Source of the DNA: Clostridia bacterium
GTDB lineage: Bacteria > Bacillota > Clostridia > Oscillospirales > Acutalibacteraceae
DNA: 8,193 bases
Assembly (NCBI GenBank): GCA_900766945.1
Contig: CAAFXD010000290.1
Span: forward strand, 1-8,193
Direction: 5' to 3'
The translations under genes and the position numbers were made by a program. This document shows positions 1-5,257 of this stretch, one piece after another (the stretch's first letter is position 1; each line of letters begins with the position of its first letter). The notes under the pieces were generated by a model. The model searched no databases and had not been told where the DNA came from. It saw nothing but the letters and a program-made list of their open reading frames with translations.

Positions 1-1088
1 CCGCTGACCTCGCCGAAATATTCGGCAATTTCCCGCGAGCGCGCAGGCTCGTAATCGAGATATTTCCAATAAATAATTTCCCCTTGGCTGTGGTATGAGA
101 GCGTCAGCAGGAAATTGTGCGTGCGCGTAAAAGTGAACATCGAAAAACTTTCGGGTGCAGTCAGCGGCGCCGTGCCGACGAAATCCCGCGGAGCAGGCGT
201 GCGGAAGCCCTGTTCGTATTTAATTCGCTTTGCTTCCTCCCAATTCGCGGGATACTGCAAATTCAAATCCACACCCTCAATATTCGCTTTCCAGCCGTTC
301 GGGAACGGAATTTCGGGGTAGGCGTCGGCAATCTGCCGCGCACGGTTGTAATATCCGCCGCTTGTAAGCATACCCGTCACCAAATCCACCCCGTCGGGAT
401 TGACTATCGGCACCAAATACAGGCTGTACTCGCGAAACAGCCGCGCGGCGAGTACATCGCCGAGTTTTTCCCCCAAGGCGTAACTGTCGGCATATTCTTC
501 GGCAAATTTGAGTAAAACGGGCGTGGTCAGCCACTCATTGGCGTGATGCGATGCATTGTAAAACACCTGTTTTTCGCCTGTGCCAATGCGCAAAAAGGAA
601 ATGGATTTTCCCATTACGCTGTTACCCGTACTGCCGCTTTCCAAAAACGGATACCGCACCGAAAGCCCCTCCACAATCCACGCGGTAAGGATAGAGGAGT
701 AGGGGACATTCGTCGGCACCAGCGGAAAATCAAACGGAATGATTAATCGCGTGCCCACTTGCAAATTTTGCGGATTGACCGTCGGGTTGGCAAGCAAAAT
801 GCGGTAGAGCGGCGTGTTGTAGCGTTGGGAAAGGGCGAACAGCGTATCGCCGCTTTTCACAGTATGCGTGGTGTAGCCCTTTAAATACGGATACAATTTC
901 GCCCAAGTGCGTTTGCCGACCGCGCCGTCGGGCGAAAGTCCGTTTTTGCGCTGAAAATCGCGCACTGCCTCCGCCGTAGCGGCGCCGAATACGCCGTCCA
1001 AAGCGAGGTCTGTATAGCCCGCGCGGATCAGCGCCAACTGCAAGTAGTAAACCGCCGTGCCGCGTGCACCGTACCGTAATACTTCCAT
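1..1088 (-). CDS. Peptidoglycan-binding/LysM M14 zinc peptidase (gamma-D-glutamyl-diaminopimelate type), C-terminus cut by window edge
   Basis: This likely cleaves the gamma-D-Glu to diaminopimelate bond of peptidoglycan stem peptides. Only the first 362 codons are present. Residues ~1-65 form a PG_binding_1 domain (LRYGARGTAVYYLQ, then DGVFGAATAEAVRDFQ). Residues ~75-120 form a LysM domain (HTVKSGDTLFALSQRY, NPQNLQVGTRLIIPF). The M14 catalytic domain starts near residue 130. Zinc ligands are visible as HHANEW (H182, E185) and H333 in YHSQGE; the catalytic Glu would lie beyond the edge. The position equivalent to the substrate-carboxylate Arg of carboxypeptidase A is Leu277 (GVDLNLQYP), as expected for the endopeptidase branch rather than true carboxypeptidases. 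The ATG has GGAGGG at 1095-1100, 6 nt upstream. No signal peptide is seen, as I recall for the related sporulation endopeptidase of Bacillus sphaericus, so a forespore or lysis role is possible. The SLOG gene lies 79 nt upstream on the same strand. The family call is firm; exact specificity is inferred. Confidence 0.9.
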   Translation of the reverse strand, partial: MEVLRYGARGTAVYYLQLALIRAGYTDLALDGVFGAATAEAVRDFQRKNGLSPDGAVGKRTWAKLYPYLKGYTTHTVKSGDTLFALSQRYNTPLYRILLANPTVNPQNLQVGTRLIIPFDFPLVPTNVPYSSILTAWIVEGLSVRYPFLESGSTGNSVMGKSISFLRIGTGEKQVFYNASHHANEWLTTPVLLKFAEEYADSYALGEKLGDVLAARLFREYSLYLVPIVNPDGVDLVTGMLTSGGYYNRARQIADAYPEIPFPNGWKANIEGVDLNLQYPANWEEAKRIKYEQGFRTPAPRDFVGTAPLTAPESFSMFTFTRTHNFLLTLSYHSQGEIIYWKYLDYEPARSREIAEYFGEVS

Positions 1089-1167
1089 AAAAATCCCTCC
1101 CACATCGTTCTGCTTTATGGATATGGCGCGGGACACGCAAAAAGACCGAATTTCCGTTTAATAAGTA

Positions 1168-1509
1168 TCAGAATTTATGGCAATGTAAATACACTTGAAC
1201 TGTTTTGTTTCGGCGTTTACAGTTGTCAATGACAAATTTTGTTCCGTGGGATTGCCCATCCCAAAAAGCCAAAACCAAATCGGCATATTCGATAATTTGC
1301 AAATTTCGCTCCAAGGGTGCGCGCCTGCCGTATAGTTCATATTGCGGCAGAAATTCTGTTAGTTTTAAATGATGCGTTTTTGCAAATACTTTTGCGCAAG
1401 TATCAATACCGCGCGCGCCGCCCGATACGATCTCTGTCGTTTCTTTTGGTAAAAATTGTTCAAGATTTGTTACAGTTAGATTTCTCGAGCCAATTACAGC
1501 AACTTTCAT
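1168..1509 (-). CDS. SLOG-fold (DUF2493/YspA-like) putative nucleotide-binding protein
   Basis: This 113-residue protein matches the small single-domain SLOG (DprA/LOG-like Rossmannoid) group. The N-terminal strand and first loop read MKVAVIGSRN. The glycine-rich nucleotide loop is IVSGGARGID (residues 27-36). Toward the C-terminus come ERNLQIIEYADLVLAFWDG and SHGTKF, the usual RN...AD.vlAfwDG.S.GT signature of the family. Members are thought to bind or process nucleotide-derived ligands and often occur in phages and mobile regions, but no reaction is established. I chose the ATG at 1509 because GGAGGT at 1514-1519 sits just upstream and the protein then starts at the first beta strand; an in-frame TTG at 1521 lies inside or before that site. 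It is divergent from the ribbon-helix-helix gene and upstream of the M14 peptidase. Fold confidence is high; function is unknown. Confidence 0.85.
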   Translation of the reverse strand: MKVAVIGSRNLTVTNLEQFLPKETTEIVSGGARGIDTCAKVFAKTHHLKLTEFLPQYELYGRRAPLERNLQIIEYADLVLAFWDGQSHGTKFVIDNCKRRNKTVQVYLHCHKF

Positions 1510-1539
1510 ATAGACCTCCAAAATATTAGAGTTGAAATA

Positions 1540-1585
1540 AGTCCAAATTAACTCTAATTATACATTTGAGTCCAAATAAAGTCCA
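1540..1585. promoter_or_regulatory. Three AGTCCA repeats, candidate operator between the SLOG and RHH genes
   Basis: AGTCCA occurs three times in the same orientation at 1540-1545, 1569-1574 and 1580-1585; the first two extend to AGTCCAAAT and the last reads AGTCCATAAT. The last two start 11 bp apart, about one helical turn, as is usual for paired half-sites of ribbon-helix-helix dimers. They cover the -35 and spacer of the SLOG promoter and lie just upstream of the RHH gene. A weak plus-strand promoter (TTGAGT 1566-1571, 17 bp, TAAAGT 1589-1594) would be overlapped as well. Binding by the adjacent RHH protein is inferred. Confidence 0.45.
1557..1585 (-). promoter_or_regulatory. Promoter of the SLOG gene
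   Basis: On the minus strand a perfect -10 TATAAT (1562-1557) lies 17 bp from a -35-like TGGACT (1585-1580, four of six matches). The -35 is itself one copy of a repeated AGTCCA motif, so a protein binding that motif would block this promoter. Confidence 0.65.
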
Positions 1586-1621
1586 TAATAAAGTTAAATT
1601 ACTGCTGAATTGGGTGTATAT

Positions 1622-1801
1622 ATGAAAAAAGAACGGCATTTCGGACTGCGTATTGACGATGAACTTCTTCGAAAATTTCGCTATATTTGCGAATACGAGG
1701 GGCGTTCGGCAAATGCGCAAATTTTATTTATGATCCGTCGGCGCGTGGCGGCATTTGAAAAGGAACACGGCGAAATCCCGACCCAAAATACAGAACAATG
1801 A
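1622..1801 (+). CDS. Arc-type ribbon-helix-helix DNA-binding protein
   Basis: This is a 59-residue regulator with the Arc/MetJ plan. Residues ~4-10 (ERHFGLR) form the DNA-contacting beta strand. Helix A is ~12-25 (DDELLRKFRYICEY), the turn is GRSAN, as in Arc-family GRS-N turns, and helix B is ~31-46 (AQILFMIRRRVAAFEK). A short polar tail follows. Such proteins bind DNA as dimers or tetramers on short repeated half-sites. I chose the ATG at 1622, with weak GGGTG at 1612-1616, over an in-frame TTG at 1610. It is transcribed away from the SLOG gene and ends in a strong terminator that begins within its stop codon, so it is monocistronic. Autoregulation through the AGTCCA repeats is plausible but inferred. 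Confidence 0.85.
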   Translation: MKKERHFGLRIDDELLRKFRYICEYEGRSANAQILFMIRRRVAAFEKEHGEIPTQNTEQ

Positions 1802-1840
1802 AAAAAGACTGTGCAAACAAGAAAAGGCACAGTCTTTTTT
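1801..1840 (+). terminator. Rho-independent terminator after the RHH gene
   Basis: A perfect 14-bp stem (AAAAAAGACTGTGC at 1801-1814 with GCACAGTCTTTTTT at 1827-1840) encloses a 12-nt loop. The run of T at the end of the right arm and the A run in the left arm would make it work in both directions. Confidence 0.9.
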
Positions 1841-1841
1841 G

Positions 1842-1870
1842 TTGAATTTTTGCACCGAATTCGGTATGAT
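1842..1870 (+). promoter_or_regulatory. Promoter of cdd
   Basis: TTGAAT (1842-1847) is followed after exactly 17 bp by TATGAT (1865-1870). It lies directly after the preceding terminator and about 30 bp before the cdd start codon, so cdd has its own transcription unit and a short leader. Confidence 0.7.
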
Positions 1871-1901
1871 AAAAGTGAACTCAAAAAAGGGAGTGGTTTT
1901 T

Positions 1902-2300
1902 GTGACACCGCAGGAATTGGTAACCTGTGCGCTGGACGCGCAAAAAAACGCCTATGCGCCGTATTCGGGGTTTCGCGTGGGCGCGGCACTTTTGACAAAG
2001 CAAGGCAAGGTCTATTTGGGCTGTAATATTGAAAACAAAAGTTTTTCGCCGACGGTCTGCGCCGAGCGTGTGGCGCTGTTTTCGGCAATCAGCGCGGGCG
2101 AAACGGATTTCGCGGCGCTGGCGGTGGTCGGTTGTGACAAAGATGGCGTATATAAGCATTTTTGTACGCCGTGCGGGGTGTGCCGTCAGGTGTTGTCGGA
2201 ATTTTGCGCGCCTGATTTTCAGGTGATTTTTGGCGTTGATACCCTCGACTGCGAAGCGCATACCCTGCAAGAGTTACTGCCGTTGGCGTTTGACCTATAA
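1902..2300 (+). CDS. cdd: Cytidine deaminase
   Basis: It catalyses zinc-dependent hydrolytic deamination of cytidine and deoxycytidine to uridine and deoxyuridine in pyrimidine salvage, in the cytosol. The 132-residue length is that of the homotetrameric class. The substrate and zinc motifs are intact: NAYAPYSGFRVGAAL (residues 16-30), GCNIEN (40-45), TVCAER with Cys53 and catalytic Glu55, and PCGVCRQ with Cys91 and Cys94. Three cysteine ligands mark the tetrameric form. The reading frame is open far upstream, but the GTG at 1902 is preferred: it has GGGAG at 1889-1893 and gives the family's usual N-terminus, whereas an earlier start would overlap the terminator and the promoter. The next gene is convergent and more than 400 bp away. 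Confidence 0.95.
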   Translation: MTPQELVTCALDAQKNAYAPYSGFRVGAALLTKQGKVYLGCNIENKSFSPTVCAERVALFSAISAGETDFAALAVVGCDKDGVYKHFCTPCGVCRQVLSEFCAPDFQVIFGVDTLDCEAHTLQELLPLAFDL

Positions 2301-2382
2301 AGGGATTTTCCTTTACGCAAAAAGTGTTCAGGGGAGGGCGGGGAGTGTTTCTCCTGACAGGGGAAATGTCTATTTTAATAAT

Positions 2383-2453
2383 GTAGGGCGGGTGGCTTGC
2401 CCCCGCCGCGGGGTTTGCTATGAATTGACGGCGGGGGCGAGCCCCCGCCCTAC
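2383..2453. repeat. GC-rich inverted repeat (large hairpin)
   Basis: The left arm (2383-2408, starting GTAGGGCGGG) pairs with the right arm (2429-2453, ending CCGCCCTAC) over about 25 bp with one bulged base and one G-T type mismatch. The loop is 20 nt. It lies outside any gene and lacks a T-tract, so it looks like a small dispersed palindromic element rather than a terminator. Similar GTAGGG...CCCTAC palindromes are familiar from clostridial intergenic regions; copy number in this genome cannot be seen. Confidence 0.75.
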
Positions 2454-2473
2454 CCTGAAAATTTTATTTCGTG

Positions 2474-2606
2474 CGTAGGGAACGGTCGTACCGTTCCGTC
2501 AAATACCATCAAAATCCGCGGGCACTTGCGCAAGCGCCCCTACGGTTCGTAGGGAACAACCTTAGTATTGTTCCGTAAGAACACATCAAATTTTACGGGC
2601 GGGCAC
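2474..2606. repeat. Two diverged tandem copies of a hairpin-bearing intergenic repeat
   Basis: Copy A starts at 2474 and copy B at 2548, both with CGTAGGGAAC. Each then has a hairpin (GGAACGGT/ACCGTTCC at 2479-2497; GGAACAA/TTGTTCC at 2553-2574). CATCAAA follows at 2507 and 2584, and CGGGCAC at 2519 and 2600. The hairpin stems differ in sequence while keeping pairing, which suggests that the structure is maintained. Between the copies, CCCTACG (2538-2544) and CGTAGGG (2548-2554) form another perfect 7-bp hairpin. Confidence 0.65.
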
Positions 2607-2637
2607 ATCGTTCCGCCTTATCATTTTCACATTACAT

Positions 2638-2683
2638 AACCCCGCAGGAAACAGCCGAATTGCTGTCGCCTGCGGGGTTTTGC
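2638..2683. terminator. Strong stem-loop between cdd and the pectinase gene
   Basis: An 11-bp perfect stem (AACCCCGCAGG 2638-2648 with CCTGCGGGGTT 2669-2679) contains an inner stem ACAGC/GCTGT (2651-2655, 2662-2666). On the plus strand it is followed by TTTTGCTT. On the minus strand the tail is poorer in T, but the hairpin lies only 27 bp after the pectinase stop codon. It probably ends transcription from both converging genes. Confidence 0.7.
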
Positions 2684-2706
2684 TTGCAAAAGTGCTTGAA
2701 AGCGCC

Positions 2707-4065
2707 TTATTGTATATGTACCGCGTCGAGTGTATCGTTTGCCGCCGTGCCGTCAAACCGCACAAGGGAAAGATTTTCACAGTTTTCCGCGTCGAGCGCA
2801 TAGGCGTATTCGTCGCAGACCGTGCCGAAGCGTACCTTTGTCTTTTCAATGGTCACATTGTCGGCATACCGCAAAAAGAAGCCCGCGTTTTTGTGGCTTT
2901 CCACGCCGTAATCCATGCACGGGCGCAAATCATACAACCCGCACGCCCATTTGGAAGTTTTGGTGACTTCTACCTGCACATTTTCAAAGGAAATATCCTC
3001 TAAATGATTGTCCGCGTTGCCGTGCAACAGCACGCCGTTTTCGCCTTTGCAGGTGATGTTTTTAAACCGAATATTTTTAATTTTCCCCGATTTTGTATTG
3101 TTGTCACGGTTAAATGTGGTGATGACAATCGGCTCTGCCGTACCCCACCAGTCGGGGCAGAAACGGCGCGTTTCAATGATAATGTCGGAGTACGAAACAT
3201 TTTCCACATTGCCGCCGTCGCGGATTTGAATGGACAGCCCGCGGTTGCTTCTCGAAATGATGCAGTCGGAAACGAGCACATTGCGAAAATCGCCCACACC
3301 CTCCGTGCCGATTTTGATTGCCGCCGAGGTGGAAATCAGCGTACAACCCGAAATCACAATGTTCTCACACGGGCCGTATTCCGCATTTCCTTTCGAGGTC
3401 TTTAAGCAAATGCAGTCGTCCGCGCATTCTACATGGCAATTTGTAATGCGCACATTTGCGCAATGGTCGGGGTCAATGCCGTCGGAGTTGGCAACATCCA
3501 AATCATTCAAAATACGAATACTGTCAATGCGGACATCATCACAGCCCGCGGGGTGGAGCGTCCAAAACGGCGCGTCCGTAATCGTGACATCGCGCACGGT
3601 GATGTGGTTGCTTTTTTCAATATAAATCACCGTCGGACGCGGGTAAAAATCACCCGTGACATAGTATTTATCTTTTCGTTTCACGAAACTGTGGCCGTTT
3701 GCGTCAATCACGCCCTCACCCGAAATGGTGCAACCGTCCGCTTGAAACCCATATAAAAATACAAAAGACGGCTTGCCTGTGACGGGGTTGCCGACTAAGG
3801 CGGTTTTTGGGTCATTGATGCGTTCGCACGGGCGAATGTAGCCGTTTATATCCGCAGTCGCCTTTAAGCGCGCGCCTTTTTGCAAATGCAATTCGACATT
3901 TTTGCGCAACTGCAACGCGTCGCTGTAATAGGTTTTGCCGCTTGTGAGCACCACCGTGCCGCCGCCGTTTTGCGCCGCCGCGTCGAGCGCCGCCTGAATG
4001 GATTTTACATCATTTTGCACGCCGTCACCGTGTGCACCGTAGTCCTCGGGATAAAAATAAAGCAT
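2707..4065 (-). CDS. Glycoside hydrolase family 28 (polygalacturonase-like), cytoplasmic
   Basis: A 452-residue right-handed beta-helix enzyme likely to hydrolyse galacturonosyl or related linkages in pectin fragments. It opens with the pectinase-type cap YPEDYGAHGDGVQNDVKSIQ (residues 5-24). The catalytic region holds NSDGIDPDHC (193-202) and ADDC (215-218), giving the three acidic residues D195, D216 and D217 expected of GH28. Where classical polygalacturonases carry SHG and RIK motifs, this protein has STSAAIKIGTEG (246-256) and RGLSIQIRD (275-283), as in the divergent bacterial branch whose members vary in substrate. No signal peptide is seen, so it probably acts on imported oligosaccharides. 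The ATG has AAGG at 4073-4076, 7 nt upstream. It appears monocistronic, with its own promoter and a terminator. Family call firm; precise substrate unknown. Confidence 0.92.
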   Translation of the reverse strand: MLYFYPEDYGAHGDGVQNDVKSIQAALDAAAQNGGGTVVLTSGKTYYSDALQLRKNVELHLQKGARLKATADINGYIRPCERINDPKTALVGNPVTGKPSFVFLYGFQADGCTISGEGVIDANGHSFVKRKDKYYVTGDFYPRPTVIYIEKSNHITVRDVTITDAPFWTLHPAGCDDVRIDSIRILNDLDVANSDGIDPDHCANVRITNCHVECADDCICLKTSKGNAEYGPCENIVISGCTLISTSAAIKIGTEGVGDFRNVLVSDCIISRSNRGLSIQIRDGGNVENVSYSDIIIETRRFCPDWWGTAEPIVITTFNRDNNTKSGKIKNIRFKNITCKGENGVLLHGNADNHLEDISFENVQVEVTKTSKWACGLYDLRPCMDYGVESHKNAGFFLRYADNVTIEKTKVRFGTVCDEYAYALDAENCENLSLVRFDGTAANDTLDAVHIQ

Positions 4066-4097
4066 AACAACACCTTCGGAAATTTAAAATTCAATCT

Positions 4098-4126
4098 ACT
4101 ATACCACAAACCCCGCCGCAAGGCAA
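4098..4126 (-). promoter_or_regulatory. Promoter of the GH28 gene
   Basis: On the minus strand TTGCCT (4126-4121) and TATAGT (4103-4098) are separated by 17 bp, about 30 bp upstream of the start codon. The spacer coincides with one arm of an 11-bp inverted repeat (4111-4148). Confidence 0.65.
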
Positions 4127-4148
4127 TAACTTTTGCGTTGCGGCGGGG
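4111..4148. repeat. GC-rich inverted repeat overlapping the GH28 promoter
   Basis: CCCCGCCGCAA (4111-4121) pairs perfectly with TTGCGGCGGGG (4138-4148) around a 16-nt loop. One arm fills the promoter spacer and touches the -35, so it may be an operator, or a relic of a terminator or repeat. There is no clean T-tract on either side. Confidence 0.6.
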
Positions 4149-4384
4149 AGATTTTCTCTTTTCGGCGGGGCGTGTATGTTTGTCATCCTGAGCGAAGCGA
4201 AGGATCTCCAACAGAACAAAATAAAACATACGACACGAGATTCTTCGCCTAACGGCTTAGAATGACAATCAGGTGGGTTTCTATGCCCACCCGTAATACA
4301 ATATAAATGACACCGCCTTCGGGTGTGTTTGTTTGCTTTGTTTATACGCTTTCGCAATTGATATCCCTCCAAAAAAAACGAAAG
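4149..4384. other. Gene-free spacer with small hairpins
   Basis: Apart from the TGTCAT element, this stretch holds a 6-bp hairpin (GGTGGG 4272-4277 with CCCACC 4286-4291) and a degraded terminator-like hairpin (ACACC 4310-4314 with GGTGT 4322-4326, followed by a T-rich run). No supported gene is present on either strand. Confidence 0.6.
4181..4267. repeat. TGTCAT...ATGACA inverted-repeat element (MITE-like intergenic repeat)
   Basis: The left end TGTCATCCTGAGCGAAGCGA (4181-4200), continuing to GGATCTC at 4202-4208, is matched in inverted form by GAGATTCTTCGC...GGCTTAGAATGACA (4237-4267). The arms differ by a few substitutions and a small insertion, and the centre (about 28 nt) is A-rich. This TGTCAT(C/T)CTGAGCGAAGCGAAG sequence is a widely seen dispersed intergenic repeat in bacterial genomes. 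It carries no coding capacity. Confidence 0.75.
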
Positions 4385-4427
4385 ACCGCGATGTAAGCTG
4401 AACCTTGCATCGCGGTTTTTATTTTTT
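4371..4427. terminator. Bidirectional terminator after the XRE gene
   Basis: ACCGCGATG (4385-4393) pairs with CATCGCGGT (4408-4416), a 9-bp stem. On the minus strand it is followed by TTTCG and eight T residues (A run at 4371-4378); on the plus strand by TTTTTATTTTTT. It overlaps the XRE stop region, closing that gene and insulating the cassette from the GH28 side. Confidence 0.85.
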
Positions 4428-4637
4428 AATGGTGGGGTTGTCGGTAAGCCCAGCGATATAATCAATGCTGACATTGTAAAGCTTTGCAAGGCGGATAATC
4501 AACTCAAACGGCGGCTCACGTTTTCCCTGTTCGTAATTTGTGTATGTGGTTTTGTGCATATGCAGAATTTCTACCAACTGTGTTTGTGTTAAATCCATAT
4601 CTTCCCGCAAATCGCGCAATCGAGGATAGTAGTGCAT
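4419..4637 (-). CDS. XRE-family (Cro/CI-type) helix-turn-helix repressor
   Basis: A 72-residue protein made almost entirely of one HTH_3 domain. Residues ~6-18 (RLRDLREDMDLTQ) form helix 1, TQLVEILHM (19-27) and KTTYTNYEQGKREP (29-42) the helix-turn-helix, and FELIIRLAKLYNVSIDYIAG (44-63) the closing helices. There is no effector or peptidase domain, so any ligand sensing must occur through DNA occupancy or a partner protein. GAGGTG at 4645-4650 lies 7 nt before the ATG. It is transcribed away from the JAB operon, and the shared upstream region contains two ATACAACATATG-type dyads that are its likely operators. I infer that it represses itself and the operon. Confidence 0.92.
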   Translation of the reverse strand: MHYYPRLRDLREDMDLTQTQLVEILHMHKTTYTNYEQGKREPPFELIIRLAKLYNVSIDYIAGLTDNPTIKK

Positions 4638-4659
4638 AATTTCTCACCTCGATGGTATT

Positions 4660-4711
4660 ATTACACGATACAACATATGTTGTTGACAAAATACATCATA
4701 TGTTGTATTAT
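4660..4711. promoter_or_regulatory. Overlapping divergent promoters with two operator dyads
   Basis: Plus-strand promoter: TTGACA (4683-4688), 17 bp, TATTAT (4706-4711). Minus-strand promoter: TTGTCA (4689-4684), 18 bp, TGTAAT (4665-4660). The two -35 boxes overlap back to back. A perfect palindrome ACAACATATGTTGT (4670-4683) fills the minus spacer. A near-perfect one, ATACATCATATGTTGTAT (4691-4708), fills the plus spacer. Their centres are 23 bp apart. A protein bound to one dyad would shut one promoter, or both when two are filled, as in phage-type switches. Confidence 0.8.
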
Positions 4712-4778
4712 TGTGTCAGGATTTGGTGCCTATATTCGCAAATATATTCTGTATATCGAAAGAAAAGAATTCTAAAAA

Positions 4779-5204
4779 ATGCACATCAAAAAAACGATTT
4801 ATGAGCAACTGTTGACATATTGTCCCGCTTTTCCGCCGGAAAGCGGTGGAATTTTAGGTGGGCGAAATGGCGTTGTAACGCAATTTGTGTTGGATTTAGG
4901 GCTCACGACAACCCGTGATGATTTTTATATTCCGAATGTAGAATATTTTAACGATGTGATTGCTATGTGGCAGACAATCGGAATTGCATTTTACGGCATA
5001 TTGCACACACATCCCAAAAACAGCAAAGAACTTTCACCCGCAGACCGTGCTTACATACTGTCCGTTATGCAGGTAATGCCCAAAACGATTGAACGTCTGT
5101 ATTTTCCACTCGTTTTTCCACGAGTAGGTATTCGTGCATACAGCGCCGTTCGGAAAGAAAACAACATAACTCTAAAAACGGAAGATATTATTTTGGTACT
5201 TTGA
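4779..5204 (+). CDS. JAMM/JAB (MPN-fold) metalloprotease
   Basis: A 141-residue protein with a complete JAMM zinc-protease signature. Glu21 lies in PPESGGILGG (residues 19-28); His76 and His78 lie in GILHTHPKNS; seven residues later come Ser86 and Asp89 (SPADRA). This is the exact E...HxHx7SxxD spacing of active JAB1/MPN/Mov34 isopeptidases, whose prokaryotic members cut after ubiquitin-like or sulfur-carrier proteins or process other peptides. The domain fills the whole protein, with no signal peptide or membrane segment, so it is cytosolic. The ATG is preferred because the conserved fold begins at once; the ribosome site is poor (purine-rich AAAGAAAAG near 4760-4768), so translation may be modest. 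It is first in the operon and 53 nt from the Cys-rich gene. Substrate unknown: no ubiquitin-like, E1 or E2 gene is seen nearby. Confidence 0.88.
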   Translation: MHIKKTIYEQLLTYCPAFPPESGGILGGRNGVVTQFVLDLGLTTTRDDFYIPNVEYFNDVIAMWQTIGIAFYGILHTHPKNSKELSPADRAYILSVMQVMPKTIERLYFPLVFPRVGIRAYSAVRKENNITLKTEDIILVL

Positions 5205-5257
5205 ATACGATTTGATACACTTCGGTGTCAAAATATAATAAGAAAGGATGCGAAAAA

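Larger units (their letters stand above)
2301..2637. other. Gene-free intergenic region rich in palindromic repeats
   Basis: No credible gene is present on either strand between cdd and the pectinase terminator. The stretch is mostly short palindromes: a large GC-rich inverted repeat followed by two diverged tandem copies of a hairpin unit, each annotated separately. Open frames here have no ribosome binding site and follow the repeats. Confidence 0.7.

Noticed and set aside
117..515. Open frame opposite the M14 peptidase gene
   Set aside because: It is antisense to a clear conserved gene, has no ribosome site and encodes no recognisable domain.
730..1140. Minus-strand frame overlapping the start of the M14 peptidase
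   Set aside because: It is an out-of-frame shadow; the true frame shows PG-binding and LysM domains.
1755..1901. N-terminal extension of cytidine deaminase
   Set aside because: It would run through the RHH gene, a terminator and the cdd promoter; the GTG at 1902 gives the normal family length.
1881..2270. Minus-strand frame opposite cdd
   Set aside because: Antisense shadow of a gene with fully conserved motifs.
2299..2314. AAAGG/CCTTT hairpin directly after cdd as its terminator
   Set aside because: The stem is only 5 bp and has no T-tract; the strong hairpin at 2638-2683 is a better terminator.
4091..4489. 132-codon minus-strand frame across the intergenic repeat and the XRE gene end
   Set aside because: It crosses a terminator and a dispersed repeat and overlaps the XRE gene in another frame.
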